From Salipiger aestuarii (GTDB lineage: Bacteria; Pseudomonadota; Alphaproteobacteria; Rhodobacterales; Rhodobacteraceae): a stretch of 64,000 nt of DNA. Below, piece after piece: positions 54,951-63,323 of this stretch. The stretch is taken from positions 1-64,000 of the forward strand of contig NZ_QLMG01000016.1 in the NCBI RefSeq assembly GCF_003259905.1, in the 5' to 3' direction. Positions within the stretch are counted from its first letter, which is position 1. Each line of letters opens with the position of its first letter. The notes beneath the pieces were generated by a model. It saw only the letters and a program-made list of their open reading frames with translations, made no database searches and was not told where the DNA came from. The position numbers and the translations under genes are program-made.

Positions 54951-56137
54951 TTCGCGGCTCCCTTCGCCTTCTTGTCGTATTGAAGCGCCATCCGCCCGAC
55001 CTTTTCGCGGGCGATCACCAGCTTCTGGATCTGCGCGGTGCCGTCGCCGATCTGAAGGCCGAGAACGTCGTTGTAACGCTGGTGATGCGGCAGGTCGGTG
55101 GTATAGCCGTAATGCCCGTGCAGGATCAGACACTGGTGCAGGATCTCGCAGGCGGTTTTGGGCAGGTACCATTTGCACATCGCCGCCTCGGAGGTGTGGG
55201 GCAGGCCACGGTCGCGCAGATCCAGCGTATAGTAGCAAAGCTGGCGCATCATGGTCAGTTGGGTTTCGGCCTCGGCCAGCGGAAAGCTGACGCCCTGGTA
55301 CTGCACGATGGGCGCGCCGAACGCCTCGCGTTCCTGGACATAGGCCCAGGTTTCATCCACCGACGCCTGCGCCGCGCCGAGGCATTCCAGCCCGATCAGC
55401 GCGCGAGAATAGTCAAAGCCTGCCATGATCGTGCCAAAGGCGCGGTCCTGTTCAGCCATCATGTTTTCGGCCGGCACAAACACGTCGTCAAAGAACACCG
55501 ATCCACGCCCGACAGGCTTGGTGCCGATGTCGTCGAAATGGGTGCGCTTGATGCCGTCCTGATTGAGATCGACAAAAAAGGCGCTGACTCCGCGCGACCC
55601 GCCGTCAGGGTCGCCGGTGCGGGCGAAAACCACCGCCGCATCGGCCTGACTGGCAAAGCTCATCGAAGTTTTCTCACCATTCAGCCGCCAGCCGTTGCCG
55701 GATTTTTCGGCCTTCAGGATCAGGTTCGCCGCATCCGATCCGCCGCGCGGCTCGGTCAGACCCAGGCCAATGACGGCGTCCCCCGAAACGACCTTGGGCA
55801 CCCATTCCGACGCGATGTCCTTGGAGGCGTGCTTGGCGACCATGCCGCCCATGAGCGAGCCCAGAAGCTGCACATAGCTTGCGTTGAAATCGGCATAGGC
55901 GATCTCTTCGACGATCAGCCCCGAGGTGACAGACGTTTCGCCAAGCCCGCCGAATTCCTCGGGCAGATCGGCGCCGATCAGACCCAGTGCGCCCATCTCT
56001 TTGATCAGCGCCCGATCAAAGGTGTGTCCGCTGGCGCGTTCCAGATAGCTGGGCGCCAGCTTCTCCGTTGCGAATCGCTTCGCGGTTTCGCGAAACGCTT
56101 TTTGATCTTCTGATGGCTGGAATTGCATCGGTGCCAC
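54947..56137 (-). CDS. Acyl-CoA dehydrogenase with Gln in the catalytic-Glu position
   Basis: A 396-residue acyl-CoA dehydrogenase, first gene of the 56-to-43 kb operon. Features: PEEFGGLGETSVTSGLIVEEI, GLTEPRGGSDAANLILKA, HGHYGYTTDLPHHQRYNDVLGLQIGDGTAQIQKLVIAREKVG (core GDGTAQIQKLV). Where the family has GxGTxE, this has GDGTAQ: Gln replaces the base. Alicyclic (cyclohexanecarboxyl-CoA type) dehydrogenases are known to use a different residue, so a ring or branched substrate is possible. Upstream is the operator-promoter at 56169-56197. Confidence 0.9.
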   Translation of the reverse strand: MAPMQFQPSEDQKAFRETAKRFATEKLAPSYLERASGHTFDRALIKEMGALGLIGADLPEEFGGLGETSVTSGLIVEEIAYADFNASYVQLLGSLMGGMVAKHASKDIASEWVPKVVSGDAVIGLGLTEPRGGSDAANLILKAEKSGNGWRLNGEKTSMSFASQADAAVVFARTGDPDGGSRGVSAFFVDLNQDGIKRTHFDDIGTKPVGRGSVFFDDVFVPAENMMAEQDRAFGTIMAGFDYSRALIGLECLGAAQASVDETWAYVQEREAFGAPIVQYQGVSFPLAEAETQLTMMRQLCYYTLDLRDRGLPHTSEAAMCKWYLPKTACEILHQCLILHGHYGYTTDLPHHQRYNDVLGLQIGDGTAQIQKLVIAREKVGRMALQYDKKAKGAAK

Positions 56138-56168
56138 TCCCCATGACCGAAATTATGTTCTTCCCAAA

Positions 56169-56197
56169 AATCTAACAAATGTTAGAATACAGATCAA
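56169..56197. promoter_or_regulatory. Divergent promoter region with TetR-type operator (dehydrogenase operon and fadH)
   Basis: The operator TCTAACAAATGTTAGA (56171-56186) has perfect 7-base arms. Leftward promoter: -35 TTGATC (56197-56192), 17-bp spacer, -10 TAGATT (56174-56169), the same architecture as at 14188-14216. Rightward, a -10 TAGAAT (56183-56188) overlaps the other arm, with a weak -35. One bound dimer could therefore repress both directions. Confidence 0.85.
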
Positions 56198-56223
56198 GCG
56201 AATTTTTGAGGAGGAGGTGCACA

Positions 56224-58257
56224 ATGACAAACACGCAAAAGGAAAGCTTTGGGACCATGCTTTCGCCGATCCGCGCAGGCCGGCACATGGTGCGAAACCG
56301 GGTCATTATGGGGTCGATGCATACCCGGCTGGAGACCGAGCCAGACGGTATCGCCAAACAGATCGCGTTTTACGCCGAACGCGCGCGGGGGGAGGCGGCG
56401 ATTCTGGTCACCGGCGGGTTTTCCCCGAATGCCGAAGGGATATTCGATCCCGAAGGTCCGCGCATCGACGATCCGAAAGAGGCGCTGAGCCTGCGTCCGA
56501 TCTGTGAAGCGGTGCAGGCCGAAGGCAGCCTGCTCTGCGCGCAGCTTCTTCATGCCGGGCGCTATGCAAAGATCGAAGGCTGCGTTGCCCCAAGCCCGAT
56601 CCGGGCGCCGATCAACCGCTATGTCCCGCGCGAAATGACCGACGCCGACATCCGCCGCACCATCGAGGATTTCGCCAAATCCGCCGCCAATGCGCAGGCG
56701 GCGGGGTTCGATGGCGTCGAAATCATGGGGTCCGAAGGGTATCTTATCAACGAATTCACCGTCACCCATACCAACAAGCGCAACGACGACTGGGGCGGCT
56801 GCGTCGAGAATCGCCACCGTTTTCCGGTCGAGATCGTGCGCGCGGTGCGGGACCGTTGCGGGACCGACTTTCTCATCATTTACCGCATTTCGGCCGCCGA
56901 TCTGGTCGAGGGCGGCGCGCCCGCCGATGAAATCGCAGACCTGGCGCGCAAGATCGAGGCGGCAGGCGCGGATATTCTGAACACCGGGATCGGCTGGCAC
57001 GAGGCGCGCGTGCCGACCATCGCCTATCCGGTTCCGCGCGGTGCCTGGCGTCAGGCCGCGGCCAACGTCAAGGCTGCGGTGTCGATCCCGGTCGTCGCCT
57101 CCAACCGAATCAACACGCCCGAGCTTGCAGAGGATATCCTTGCCTCCGGCGAGGCCGACATGATCTCGATGGCGCGGCCCTTTCTGGCCGATCCGCATTT
57201 CGTCAGGAAGACGCGCGAAGGCCGCGCCGACGAGATCAATACCTGCATTGCCTGCAATCAGGCCTGTCTGGACTTCATCTTTTCGGACCGGCCGGTCGGC
57301 TGTCTGGTCAACCCGCGGGCCGGGCGCGAAACCGAATTCCGGGATACGCCGACAGAATCACCACGGAAGCTGGCCGTCGTCGGTGGCGGCGCCGCAGGCA
57401 TGGCCACGGCATCCGAGGCATCCCGTCTGGGCCACGACGTCACGCTTTTCGAAGCGCAGGACAAGCTGGGCGGGCAGCTGAATCTGGCGCGCGCGGCACC
57501 GGGCAAGGACGAATTCGACGAAACCCTGCGGTACTATTCCGGCCAGATGAAAAAGCACGGCGTTACGCTGCGTCTGGGGCAGCGGGCCGGGCTGGACGAT
57601 CTGACCGGCTTTGACCATGTCGTCATTTCCACCGGGGTGAGCCCGCGCATTCCCGACCTGCCGGGCATCGATCACCCCAGTGTCGCGACCTATGCCGAAA
57701 TCCTGTCGGGCGCGCGCGTCGCCGGCCAGACCGTCGTGGTGATGGGGGCAGGGGGCATTGGCCATGACGTGGCCGAGTTTCTCGTGACCGAGCCGGCCGA
57801 GGCTCACGACACCGACGCGTTCTGCCAGACATGGGGCGTGGACCCGACCTTTGCCGCATCGGGCGCGCTGGCGGGTGATCCGCTGGCGCCCAAGGCATCG
57901 CGGCGAAAGGTTGTCATGCTTCAGCGAAAGTCCTCGAAACCAGGCGCGGGGCTTGGTGTGTCCACGGGCTGGATTCTGCGCAACGCTCTGCGCAAGCACG
58001 GGGTCGAGGCCTTGGGCGGCGTGGTTTACGAACGCATTGACGACGCGGGGCTGCACATTCTCATGGACGGAGAACCAAAGGTCATTGCCGCCGATACGAT
58101 CGTGCTTTGCACCGGTCAGGAACCGGAACGGGCTTTGGCCAAAGACCTCACCGCCCGCGGGGCCACGGTCACGATGATCGGCGGCGCAAAAGAGGCCGCC
58201 GAACTCGACGCGCTGCGCGCCATCGACGAAGGGGTGCGTCTGGCGCAAAGCCTCTGA
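56224..58257 (+). CDS. fadH: 2,4-dienoyl-CoA reductase-like flavin/Fe-S oxidoreductase (FadH family)
   Basis: A 677-residue protein with three domains. An OYE-type FMN barrel (1-360) carries LLHAGRYAKIEG and TNKRNDDWGG. Next come the Fe-S cysteines CIACNQACLDFIFSDRPVGC (about 347-367). The FAD/NAD(P) part has VVGGGAAGMATASEA and VMGAGGIGHDVAEFL. Size matches E. coli FadH (672). The start at 56224 is fixed by GAGGAGGAGG six bases upstream. It would reduce dienoyl-CoA intermediates from unsaturated acids, though related TMADH-like enzymes have other substrates. Divergent from the dehydrogenase operon and sharing its operator. Confidence 0.9.
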   Translation: MTNTQKESFGTMLSPIRAGRHMVRNRVIMGSMHTRLETEPDGIAKQIAFYAERARGEAAILVTGGFSPNAEGIFDPEGPRIDDPKEALSLRPICEAVQAEGSLLCAQLLHAGRYAKIEGCVAPSPIRAPINRYVPREMTDADIRRTIEDFAKSAANAQAAGFDGVEIMGSEGYLINEFTVTHTNKRNDDWGGCVENRHRFPVEIVRAVRDRCGTDFLIIYRISAADLVEGGAPADEIADLARKIEAAGADILNTGIGWHEARVPTIAYPVPRGAWRQAAANVKAAVSIPVVASNRINTPELAEDILASGEADMISMARPFLADPHFVRKTREGRADEINTCIACNQACLDFIFSDRPVGCLVNPRAGRETEFRDTPTESPRKLAVVGGGAAGMATASEASRLGHDVTLFEAQDKLGGQLNLARAAPGKDEFDETLRYYSGQMKKHGVTLRLGQRAGLDDLTGFDHVVISTGVSPRIPDLPGIDHPSVATYAEILSGARVAGQTVVVMGAGGIGHDVAEFLVTEPAEAHDTDAFCQTWGVDPTFAASGALAGDPLAPKASRRKVVMLQRKSSKPGAGLGVSTGWILRNALRKHGVEALGGVVYERIDDAGLHILMDGEPKVIAADTIVLCTGQEPERALAKDLTARGATVTMIGGAKEAAELDALRAIDEGVRLAQSL

Positions 58258-58296
58258 CCCGCCGATGGCGCGTTCGATCCAGAGTTAGACAGATGC

Positions 58297-58352
58297 GGCA
58301 GGCGGTTCAGGACACCGCCTGCCTGCCACTCCGGTTTCACGAAGGAAACCGG
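58297..58352. terminator. Two adjacent hairpins between convergent genes
   Basis: Hairpin 1: GGCAGGCGG with CCGCCTGCC, 9-base loop (58297-58323). Hairpin 2: CCGGTTTC-ACGAAG-GAAACCGG (58331-58352), perfect 8-bp stem. They lie between the fadH stop and the thioesterase stop. T runs are lacking, so they may pause or stop transcription only partly, in both directions. Confidence 0.55.
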
Positions 58353-58385
58353 TTGAGGATGCGCCACACCCGGACGGCGTTTCCG

Positions 58386-58841
58386 TCATCCGGCAACACC
58401 CGTCCGTCCAACCAGCGCCATCAGCGTTCCGGTCATCGTGGCGACCAGCTTTTCATCCTGTCCTTTCAACGCATAGGCGCGCGCCTCGCAGATCGTCAGC
58501 GTCCTGCCAGGTTTCACCACATCGGCGACGAATCGAAACCGCTGGCCATCGGCGGGGTTGAGCAGGTTGATCTTGAATTCCACCGTCAGCACCGCGGCAT
58601 CGGCGGGCATCAGCGAAAAGGCCGCATATCCGCAGGCGCTGTCCAGCGCGGTTGATACGATTCCGGCGTGCAGAAAGCCGTGCTGCTGGGTCAGCGCGTC
58701 GCTGTGCGCCATCTCCAGAACGATGTGACCGGGCGTCAGGTCGGCAATGCCGATCCCCAGCGTGTGCATCACCTTCTGAAGATCGAAACTGTCGCGCACC
58801 CGCGCGTCAAAGTCGGGGTTCTTCGGCTCGAATTGCGCCAT
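58386..58841 (-). CDS. PaaI-type hotdog-fold thioesterase
   Basis: A 151-residue hotdog protein with the PaaI hallmark HGFLHAGIVSTALDSACGYAAFSLM, where the His-Gly and Asp act in thioester hydrolysis, then VLTVEFKINLLNPADGQRF. It would release CoA from dead-end acyl-CoAs of the pathway. Ten bases after the AraC-type regulator gene in the same direction. Confidence 0.9.
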   Translation of the reverse strand: MAQFEPKNPDFDARVRDSFDLQKVMHTLGIGIADLTPGHIVLEMAHSDALTQQHGFLHAGIVSTALDSACGYAAFSLMPADAAVLTVEFKINLLNPADGQRFRFVADVVKPGRTLTICEARAYALKGQDEKLVATMTGTLMALVGRTGVAG

Positions 58842-58850
58842 GGCGTGATT

Positions 58851-59585
58851 TCACTCCTTGCTGTCATCCATGATGACCAATCTTAGCCGGTCCTTGATCC
58901 CTCGTTCTTGTAACGAAAGGCCAAAAGCGCGCTCTGTGGCCTGAAACCGTAGCGCACCGGGCGGTCGGTCGGCGAAGGCCCGGCAGGATGCCGACATATG
59001 CGATTGATCGTAGTAGCCCGCGACCAGCGCCAGATCGCTTAACGGCAGGGCTGGGTCGGCGAAGCGTCCAAGCAGCAGGCGAAACCGGCGGAGCGCCGCA
59101 AGACGCCGCCTTGATATGCCGGTCTCTGCCCGTGCCCGGCGGCGTCCGGTCCGGTCGCTGAACGTCTGCGGGGGCGCAGCGAAGGTCAACTCGCTTGCAA
59201 GACCGTCCAGCGCCGCAACAAGCGACGGCAGGGCATCATCGCTCTGCCGGACCTTTCCAAGCGCGGCGGCCAATGGCTCTGGCGCCACGGTTCCGGGCCG
59301 ACGCTCCGGTCGCGCCGACAGCCGCAGCCCGGCGACGATTCCGCAAAAGGATGACGGGCGGGGCACGAAATCCGGGCAGGGCGGCGCGAGCGACATGCGC
59401 GTCCCGCCACCTTGATCCGTCACCGAAAGCGTGAACAGATCGGTCGCGAAACGCCCGCTTCCGCGCGCGCTTAACACGTCAGTGTCGCGGAACACGAAGA
59501 GATGGTCGACCTGCACCGCAGCGCCCGTTGGCGGCGCCAGTTCAAGATAGAGCGGCGCGGCCGTCAGATCACTGGACGAAAGCAT
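58851..59585 (-). CDS. AraC-family transcriptional regulator
   Basis: A 244-residue protein. The C-terminal helix-turn-helix unit is seen as LSDLALVAGYYDQSHMSASCRAFADRPPGAL (core AGYYDQSHMS), with the first half around ETGISRRRLAALRRFRLLLG. The N-terminal part has no clear sugar-binding or other known domain. It overlaps the NmrA-like gene by 17 bases. Target not visible from sequence. Confidence 0.82.
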   Translation of the reverse strand: MLSSSDLTAAPLYLELAPPTGAAVQVDHLFVFRDTDVLSARGSGRFATDLFTLSVTDQGGGTRMSLAPPCPDFVPRPSSFCGIVAGLRLSARPERRPGTVAPEPLAAALGKVRQSDDALPSLVAALDGLASELTFAAPPQTFSDRTGRRRARAETGISRRRLAALRRFRLLLGRFADPALPLSDLALVAGYYDQSHMSASCRAFADRPPGALRFQATERAFGLSLQERGIKDRLRLVIMDDSKE

Positions 59586-60423
59586 CCCGATTCTCGGCGA
59601 CGAAATCGTGAAAGCGGCGGGCCGGGCGCCCGAGCACGTCGCTCACCGTGGTCTCGATGCGCCCGAGATAGCCCTTGGGCGCGATCGAGGCCAGTTCCAC
59701 CATGGCCGCGGCGACCTCGTCCTGCATCCCGCCGGCGACCATCGCCGCCTTGGCGTCATCGGGAGACAGAGGCGCAGAGGTGATGGATCGTCCGGTCACT
59801 TCGGACAGGACGGCCGCAATGTCCTCGCCGGTCAGCGCTTCGGGGCCGGTCAGGCCATAAACCTTGCCCGCGTGCCCCGATCCGGTCAGCGCCTCGGCGG
59901 CCACATCGGCGATGTCGCGGGCGTCGATCCAGGCCACGGGTCCGCCAAGATCGTCGTAATACACCCCATCCCTTGCGATGCCTTCGGCCTGCCAGAGCAG
60001 GTTCTGCATAAAGTAAGTCGGCTGGACAAAGGTCCAGTCAAGGCCGCTTTCCTTCAGTAATTCCTGGGTGTCGGAATGCCACTTGCCAAAGGTCAGCCCC
60101 GCCTTTGGCGACGCGCCAAGCCCGGTGGCCAGAACCACATGTCCCACGCCCGCGGCCTTGGCCGCCTCTATCGCGCCGGCTTTCCACCGGCGCATGTCCC
60201 GATGCGCGGGCGTCACCAGATAGATCTTGTCCGCACCTGCGCAGGCCTGTTCCAGCGCTGCGGCATCGGTGAAATTCGCGGCGACCGCCTCGCATCCCTT
60301 GGCCTTGAGGCCGTCGAGCTTGGCCGGATCGCTGGTGACGGCGCGCACCTGGGCGCCCTTTGCCAGAAGCGTGTCGACAAGGGGGGCGCCGGTGGTGCCG
60401 GTGGCTCCGAAGACAGTGATCAT
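59569..60423 (-). CDS. NmrA-like NAD(P)-binding protein
   Basis: A 284-residue atypical SDR of the NmrA/NAD(P)H-azoreductase type: MITVFGATGTTGAPLVDTLLAKG (Rossmann GATGTTG), DKIYLVTPAHRDMRRW, HVVLATGLGASPKAG, WTFVQPTYFMQNLLW. It lacks the YxxxK pair, so it may be a redox sensor or a quinone reductase-like enzyme. It overlaps both neighbours (ATGA with the ligase gene, 17 bases with araC), so the ligase, this gene, araC and thioesterase form one operon. Confidence 0.86.
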   Translation of the reverse strand: MITVFGATGTTGAPLVDTLLAKGAQVRAVTSDPAKLDGLKAKGCEAVAANFTDAAALEQACAGADKIYLVTPAHRDMRRWKAGAIEAAKAAGVGHVVLATGLGASPKAGLTFGKWHSDTQELLKESGLDWTFVQPTYFMQNLLWQAEGIARDGVYYDDLGGPVAWIDARDIADVAAEALTGSGHAGKVYGLTGPEALTGEDIAAVLSEVTGRSITSAPLSPDDAKAAMVAGGMQDEVAAAMVELASIAPKGYLGRIETTVSDVLGRPARRFHDFVAENRDAFVQ

Positions 60424-62357
60424 GGCTTGTCCTTTCTCAGCTCTGCGATGGGCTGTATGGTTTCGGGGTTACTGATGGATGACAGGTCTCCGGGATCCTC
60501 GCCCAGGAAGGCCGCGCGCACGATCCGGCGCATCGTCTTCATGCTGCGGGTTTTCGGAAGCGCCTCGACGAAATGAATTTCGCGCGGGCGGAAGGGCTTC
60601 GAGACGACCTGTCCCACCCGGTCCTTGAGCTGTTCGACAAGGGCGTCGTCAGGCGACACACCCGGAGCCGGCACACAGACACAGACCACGGCCACGCCCT
60701 TGATATCATCGGGTGCGGCAATGGCGGCGGCATCCACCACCTTTCCGGACTCGGTCAGGGCCGATTCAATCTCGGGCGGCCCGATGCGTTTGCCGGCAAT
60801 GTTCAGCGTGTCGTCGGACCGGCCGAGGATATACCATGTACCGTTCGGATCGCAGCGCACCCAATCGCCGTGCCGCCAGATGCCGGGGAATGTTGACCAG
60901 TAGGTTTCCAGATACCGCTTGCGGTTGCCGGCGATGGCCGGGGTCAGGCCAAGGGGCGGTTGCGTCACGACAAGTTCGCCGACCTCGCCCGGCGCGGCTT
61001 CGCTGCCGTCCTCGCGCAGCACTTTCGCCCCGACACCCAGCGCCTGCGCCGAGAATCCTCCGGGCCTGATCTCATGCAGCACCGTCGAGGTCAGGATCGC
61101 ACCGAAAAGCTCGGTTCCGCCCGAGATATTCAGCGGCACCGCGCGGCGGCGGCAGATATGGTCACGTTGCCAGAGCCAGGCGTCCTCGGTCCAGGGTTCG
61201 CCGGTCGAGGCAACGATGCGCAGGGGCGACAGATCGTAACCGGACAGTGGTGCACGATCCTGCGTCATGAACTGCCGCACAAGTGTGGGTGCAACGCCGA
61301 GGTGGGTCACTTTCAATTCGGATGCAAGTCGCAACAACCTGAACGGATCACCGGGCATCGAGGGCGCGCCTTCGGCCAGAACCAGCGTCGCCCCCGACAG
61401 CAGCACCGACAAAAGGGTCAGTGGCCCCATGACCCAGCCCATGTCGGTCATCCACAGATGCCGGTCGTCGCGCTTCATGTCGAGCCCCAGCAGGAAATCC
61501 GCCGTCGCCTTGGCCTGCACACCCAAATGGGTGTGCACCACGCCCTTGGGGCGCCCGGTGGTGCCGGAGGTATAGGCGATGAGCAGTGGCGAGTCCGCCT
61601 CTGCCGGATGCGCGGGATAGGTCGGATCCGCATTTCCGACAGTTTCCTGCCAGTCAAGATCGCGGGCCGGATCGGCCGCCGCGCCGCCGAACCGCCGCAG
61701 GCTGATGACGGTATGAACCGAGGGCACTTCCTCCAGCGCTTTGACCAGCGTGGACTCCATCCAGACGGGATTGCCCCTTCGTGGCGTGGCATCCGCGGTC
61801 AGCACCGCCACGGCGCCGGAATCCTCGAGCCGGCTGGCGATGGCGGGCGGCGCGAAGCCCGAAAACAGCGGCACCGCCACGGCACCCAATCGGGCGATGC
61901 CTAAAAAGGCGGCGTCGATTTCGGGGATCATCGGCATGTAGATGCCAACGGCCTGGCCGGGTTTTACCCCGCGCCGGGCCAGCGCCGAGGCCACGCGCGC
62001 GGACTCGGCGGCAAGATCGGCATAGGTCCAGCTGCGGCGACACCCGTCTTCGCCGACCCAGTCGATCGCGGTCTTGTCGGCCAGACCTGTCTCGATGCGG
62101 GCATCGAGACAGGTTTCCGTCAGGTTCAAGGCGCCGCCGACGGCCCATCGGATCGATTCCGGCCCATCGGACATATCCCGTAACCGCGTGTAGGGGCGAT
62201 GGAACCGGATGCCGGCAAACTCGATGATCCGGCCCCAGAACCAGTCCGGGTCGGTGTTGGCCCGGCTGGCAAGATCCTCGTAACTGTCCGTGCCACAATC
62301 TTTCAGGAAAGAGGCCAGCGTGCTTGAACGCTGAATGTCAGTGTCTGGTTGAAACAT
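60420..62357 (-). CDS. Acetyl-CoA-synthetase-like acyl-CoA ligase
   Basis: A 645-residue AMP-forming ligase of the AcsA type. An ACAS N-terminal segment (about 30-90) precedes the P-loop AYTSGTTGRPKGVVHTHLG (about 265). Later marks are NISGGTELFG, GDWVRCDPNGTWYILGRSDDTLNIAGKRIGPPEIES (core GRSDDTLNIAGKRIG), and the C-terminal catalytic Lys region PKTRSMKTMRR. Possible substrates are acetate, acetoacetate or a short branched acid released by the pathway. Ribosome site AAAGGTGAGGA. A terminator hairpin ends 20 bases upstream of its start. Confidence 0.9.
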   Translation of the reverse strand: MFQPDTDIQRSSTLASFLKDCGTDSYEDLASRANTDPDWFWGRIIEFAGIRFHRPYTRLRDMSDGPESIRWAVGGALNLTETCLDARIETGLADKTAIDWVGEDGCRRSWTYADLAAESARVASALARRGVKPGQAVGIYMPMIPEIDAAFLGIARLGAVAVPLFSGFAPPAIASRLEDSGAVAVLTADATPRRGNPVWMESTLVKALEEVPSVHTVISLRRFGGAAADPARDLDWQETVGNADPTYPAHPAEADSPLLIAYTSGTTGRPKGVVHTHLGVQAKATADFLLGLDMKRDDRHLWMTDMGWVMGPLTLLSVLLSGATLVLAEGAPSMPGDPFRLLRLASELKVTHLGVAPTLVRQFMTQDRAPLSGYDLSPLRIVASTGEPWTEDAWLWQRDHICRRRAVPLNISGGTELFGAILTSTVLHEIRPGGFSAQALGVGAKVLREDGSEAAPGEVGELVVTQPPLGLTPAIAGNRKRYLETYWSTFPGIWRHGDWVRCDPNGTWYILGRSDDTLNIAGKRIGPPEIESALTESGKVVDAAAIAAPDDIKGVAVVCVCVPAPGVSPDDALVEQLKDRVGQVVSKPFRPREIHFVEALPKTRSMKTMRRIVRAAFLGEDPGDLSSISNPETIQPIAELRKDKP

Positions 62358-62377
62358 TCCTCACCTTTCTTCACCGC

Positions 62378-62404
62378 AAAAAAGGCCGCACCTTGGGCAC
62401 GGCC
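62378..62404 (-). terminator. Strong intrinsic terminator between the BadH-like SDR and the ligase
   Basis: On the minus strand GGCCGTGCC pairs with GGTGCGGCC (9 pairs, two G-U) around CAA, followed by TTTTTT. It lies 66 bases past the SDR stop and only 20 bases before the ligase ATG, so it ends the SDR transcript or works as an attenuator for the ligase operon. Confidence 0.85.
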
Positions 62405-62469
62405 AGTCAGGGAGGTAACTTCTGGCCGACTTGGCGGCGCCGCCTTGTGACGGACGCCGCCACCTGCGT

Positions 62470-63231
62470 TCAGCCGTGCATCGACAAGCCGCCCGAAACC
62501 GAAATCACCTGCCCGGTGATGAACCCGGCGTCGTCGGAGGACAGGAAGCAGATGATGCCGGGGTAGTCCGTAGGCTGTGCCAGGCGCTTCATCGGGATGG
62601 CCCGCTTGAGGCCCTCGGCGATCTTTTGACCGGCATCGCCCTGGGCGACCTGGGCAAACAACGGCGTGTCGGTCGGCCCGGGGGCGACAGCGTTCAATTG
62701 AATGCCCTTGCGCGCAAGTTCCCGCGCCACGGTTTTGGTGAACGAGATGATGCCGCCCTTGCAGGCCGAATAAACCGCTTCGCCCGATGACCCGACGCGA
62801 CCGGCGTCCGAGGCGATGTTGACCACCCGGCCGCCGCCGTTCTGAACCATGCCCGGAAGCACCGCGTGATGCATGTTCAACGGACCGTAAAGGTTGATGT
62901 CGATGACTTTTTTCCAGATTTCGGCATCGGTATCGAGGAACGGCTTGATCACGTCCCAGCCGGCGTTGTTTACAAGCACGTCGATCGGACCATTGGCCGA
63001 GAACTCGGCGACAGCCTTGTCGACCTGGGCGCGGTCGGTGATGTCCACCTTGAAGGCCTGTGCCTTGCCGCCCGCCTCGGTGATCAGGCGAACGGTGTCC
63101 TTCGCTCCGTCTTCGTTCATGTCAAAGATTGCGACCTCGGCGCCTTCCTGACCGAACCGTTCGCAAACCGCACGCCCGATGCCGCTGCCGCCGCCCGTTA
63201 CAATCACGCGTTTTCCACTCAACCCTCGCAT
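62470..63231 (-). CDS. SDR dehydrogenase resembling BadH (2-hydroxycyclohexanecarboxyl-CoA dehydrogenase)
   Basis: A 253-residue classical SDR. It has VTGGGSGIGRAVCERF, FDMNED, VNNAGWDVIKPF, the MHHAVLPGMVQNGGGRVVNI helix, and the active site SDAGRVGSSGEAVYSACKGG (Ser, Tyr, Lys all present). It ends GQVISVSGGLSMHG. These blocks are, from memory, very like BadH of Rhodopseudomonas palustris, which acts in alicyclic acid degradation. The start at 63231 follows GAGGAGGAT. Divergent from tetR with the operator between them. Confidence 0.85.
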   Translation of the reverse strand: MRGLSGKRVIVTGGGSGIGRAVCERFGQEGAEVAIFDMNEDGAKDTVRLITEAGGKAQAFKVDITDRAQVDKAVAEFSANGPIDVLVNNAGWDVIKPFLDTDAEIWKKVIDINLYGPLNMHHAVLPGMVQNGGGRVVNIASDAGRVGSSGEAVYSACKGGIISFTKTVARELARKGIQLNAVAPGPTDTPLFAQVAQGDAGQKIAEGLKRAIPMKRLAQPTDYPGIICFLSSDDAGFITGQVISVSGGLSMHG

Positions 63232-63295
63232 ATGGAGATCCTCCTCTTCCGCTATCATTTTGGCAAAGAACTTGATTCGACGCCGCTCATCGCAT

Positions 63296-63323
63296 ATTCT
63301 AACACTTGTTAGGTTTATTGCAA
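63296..63323. promoter_or_regulatory. Divergent promoter region with TetR-type operator (BadH-like SDR and tetR)
   Basis: The operator core CTAACACTTGTTAG (63299-63312) has perfect 6-base arms. The leftward promoter is TTGCAA (63323-63318), 16-bp spacer, TAGAAT (63301-63296), matching the other sites. Rightward, TAGGTT (63310-63315) could be the -10 for tetR. The site between the regulator and its neighbour is the natural place for autoregulation. Confidence 0.82.
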
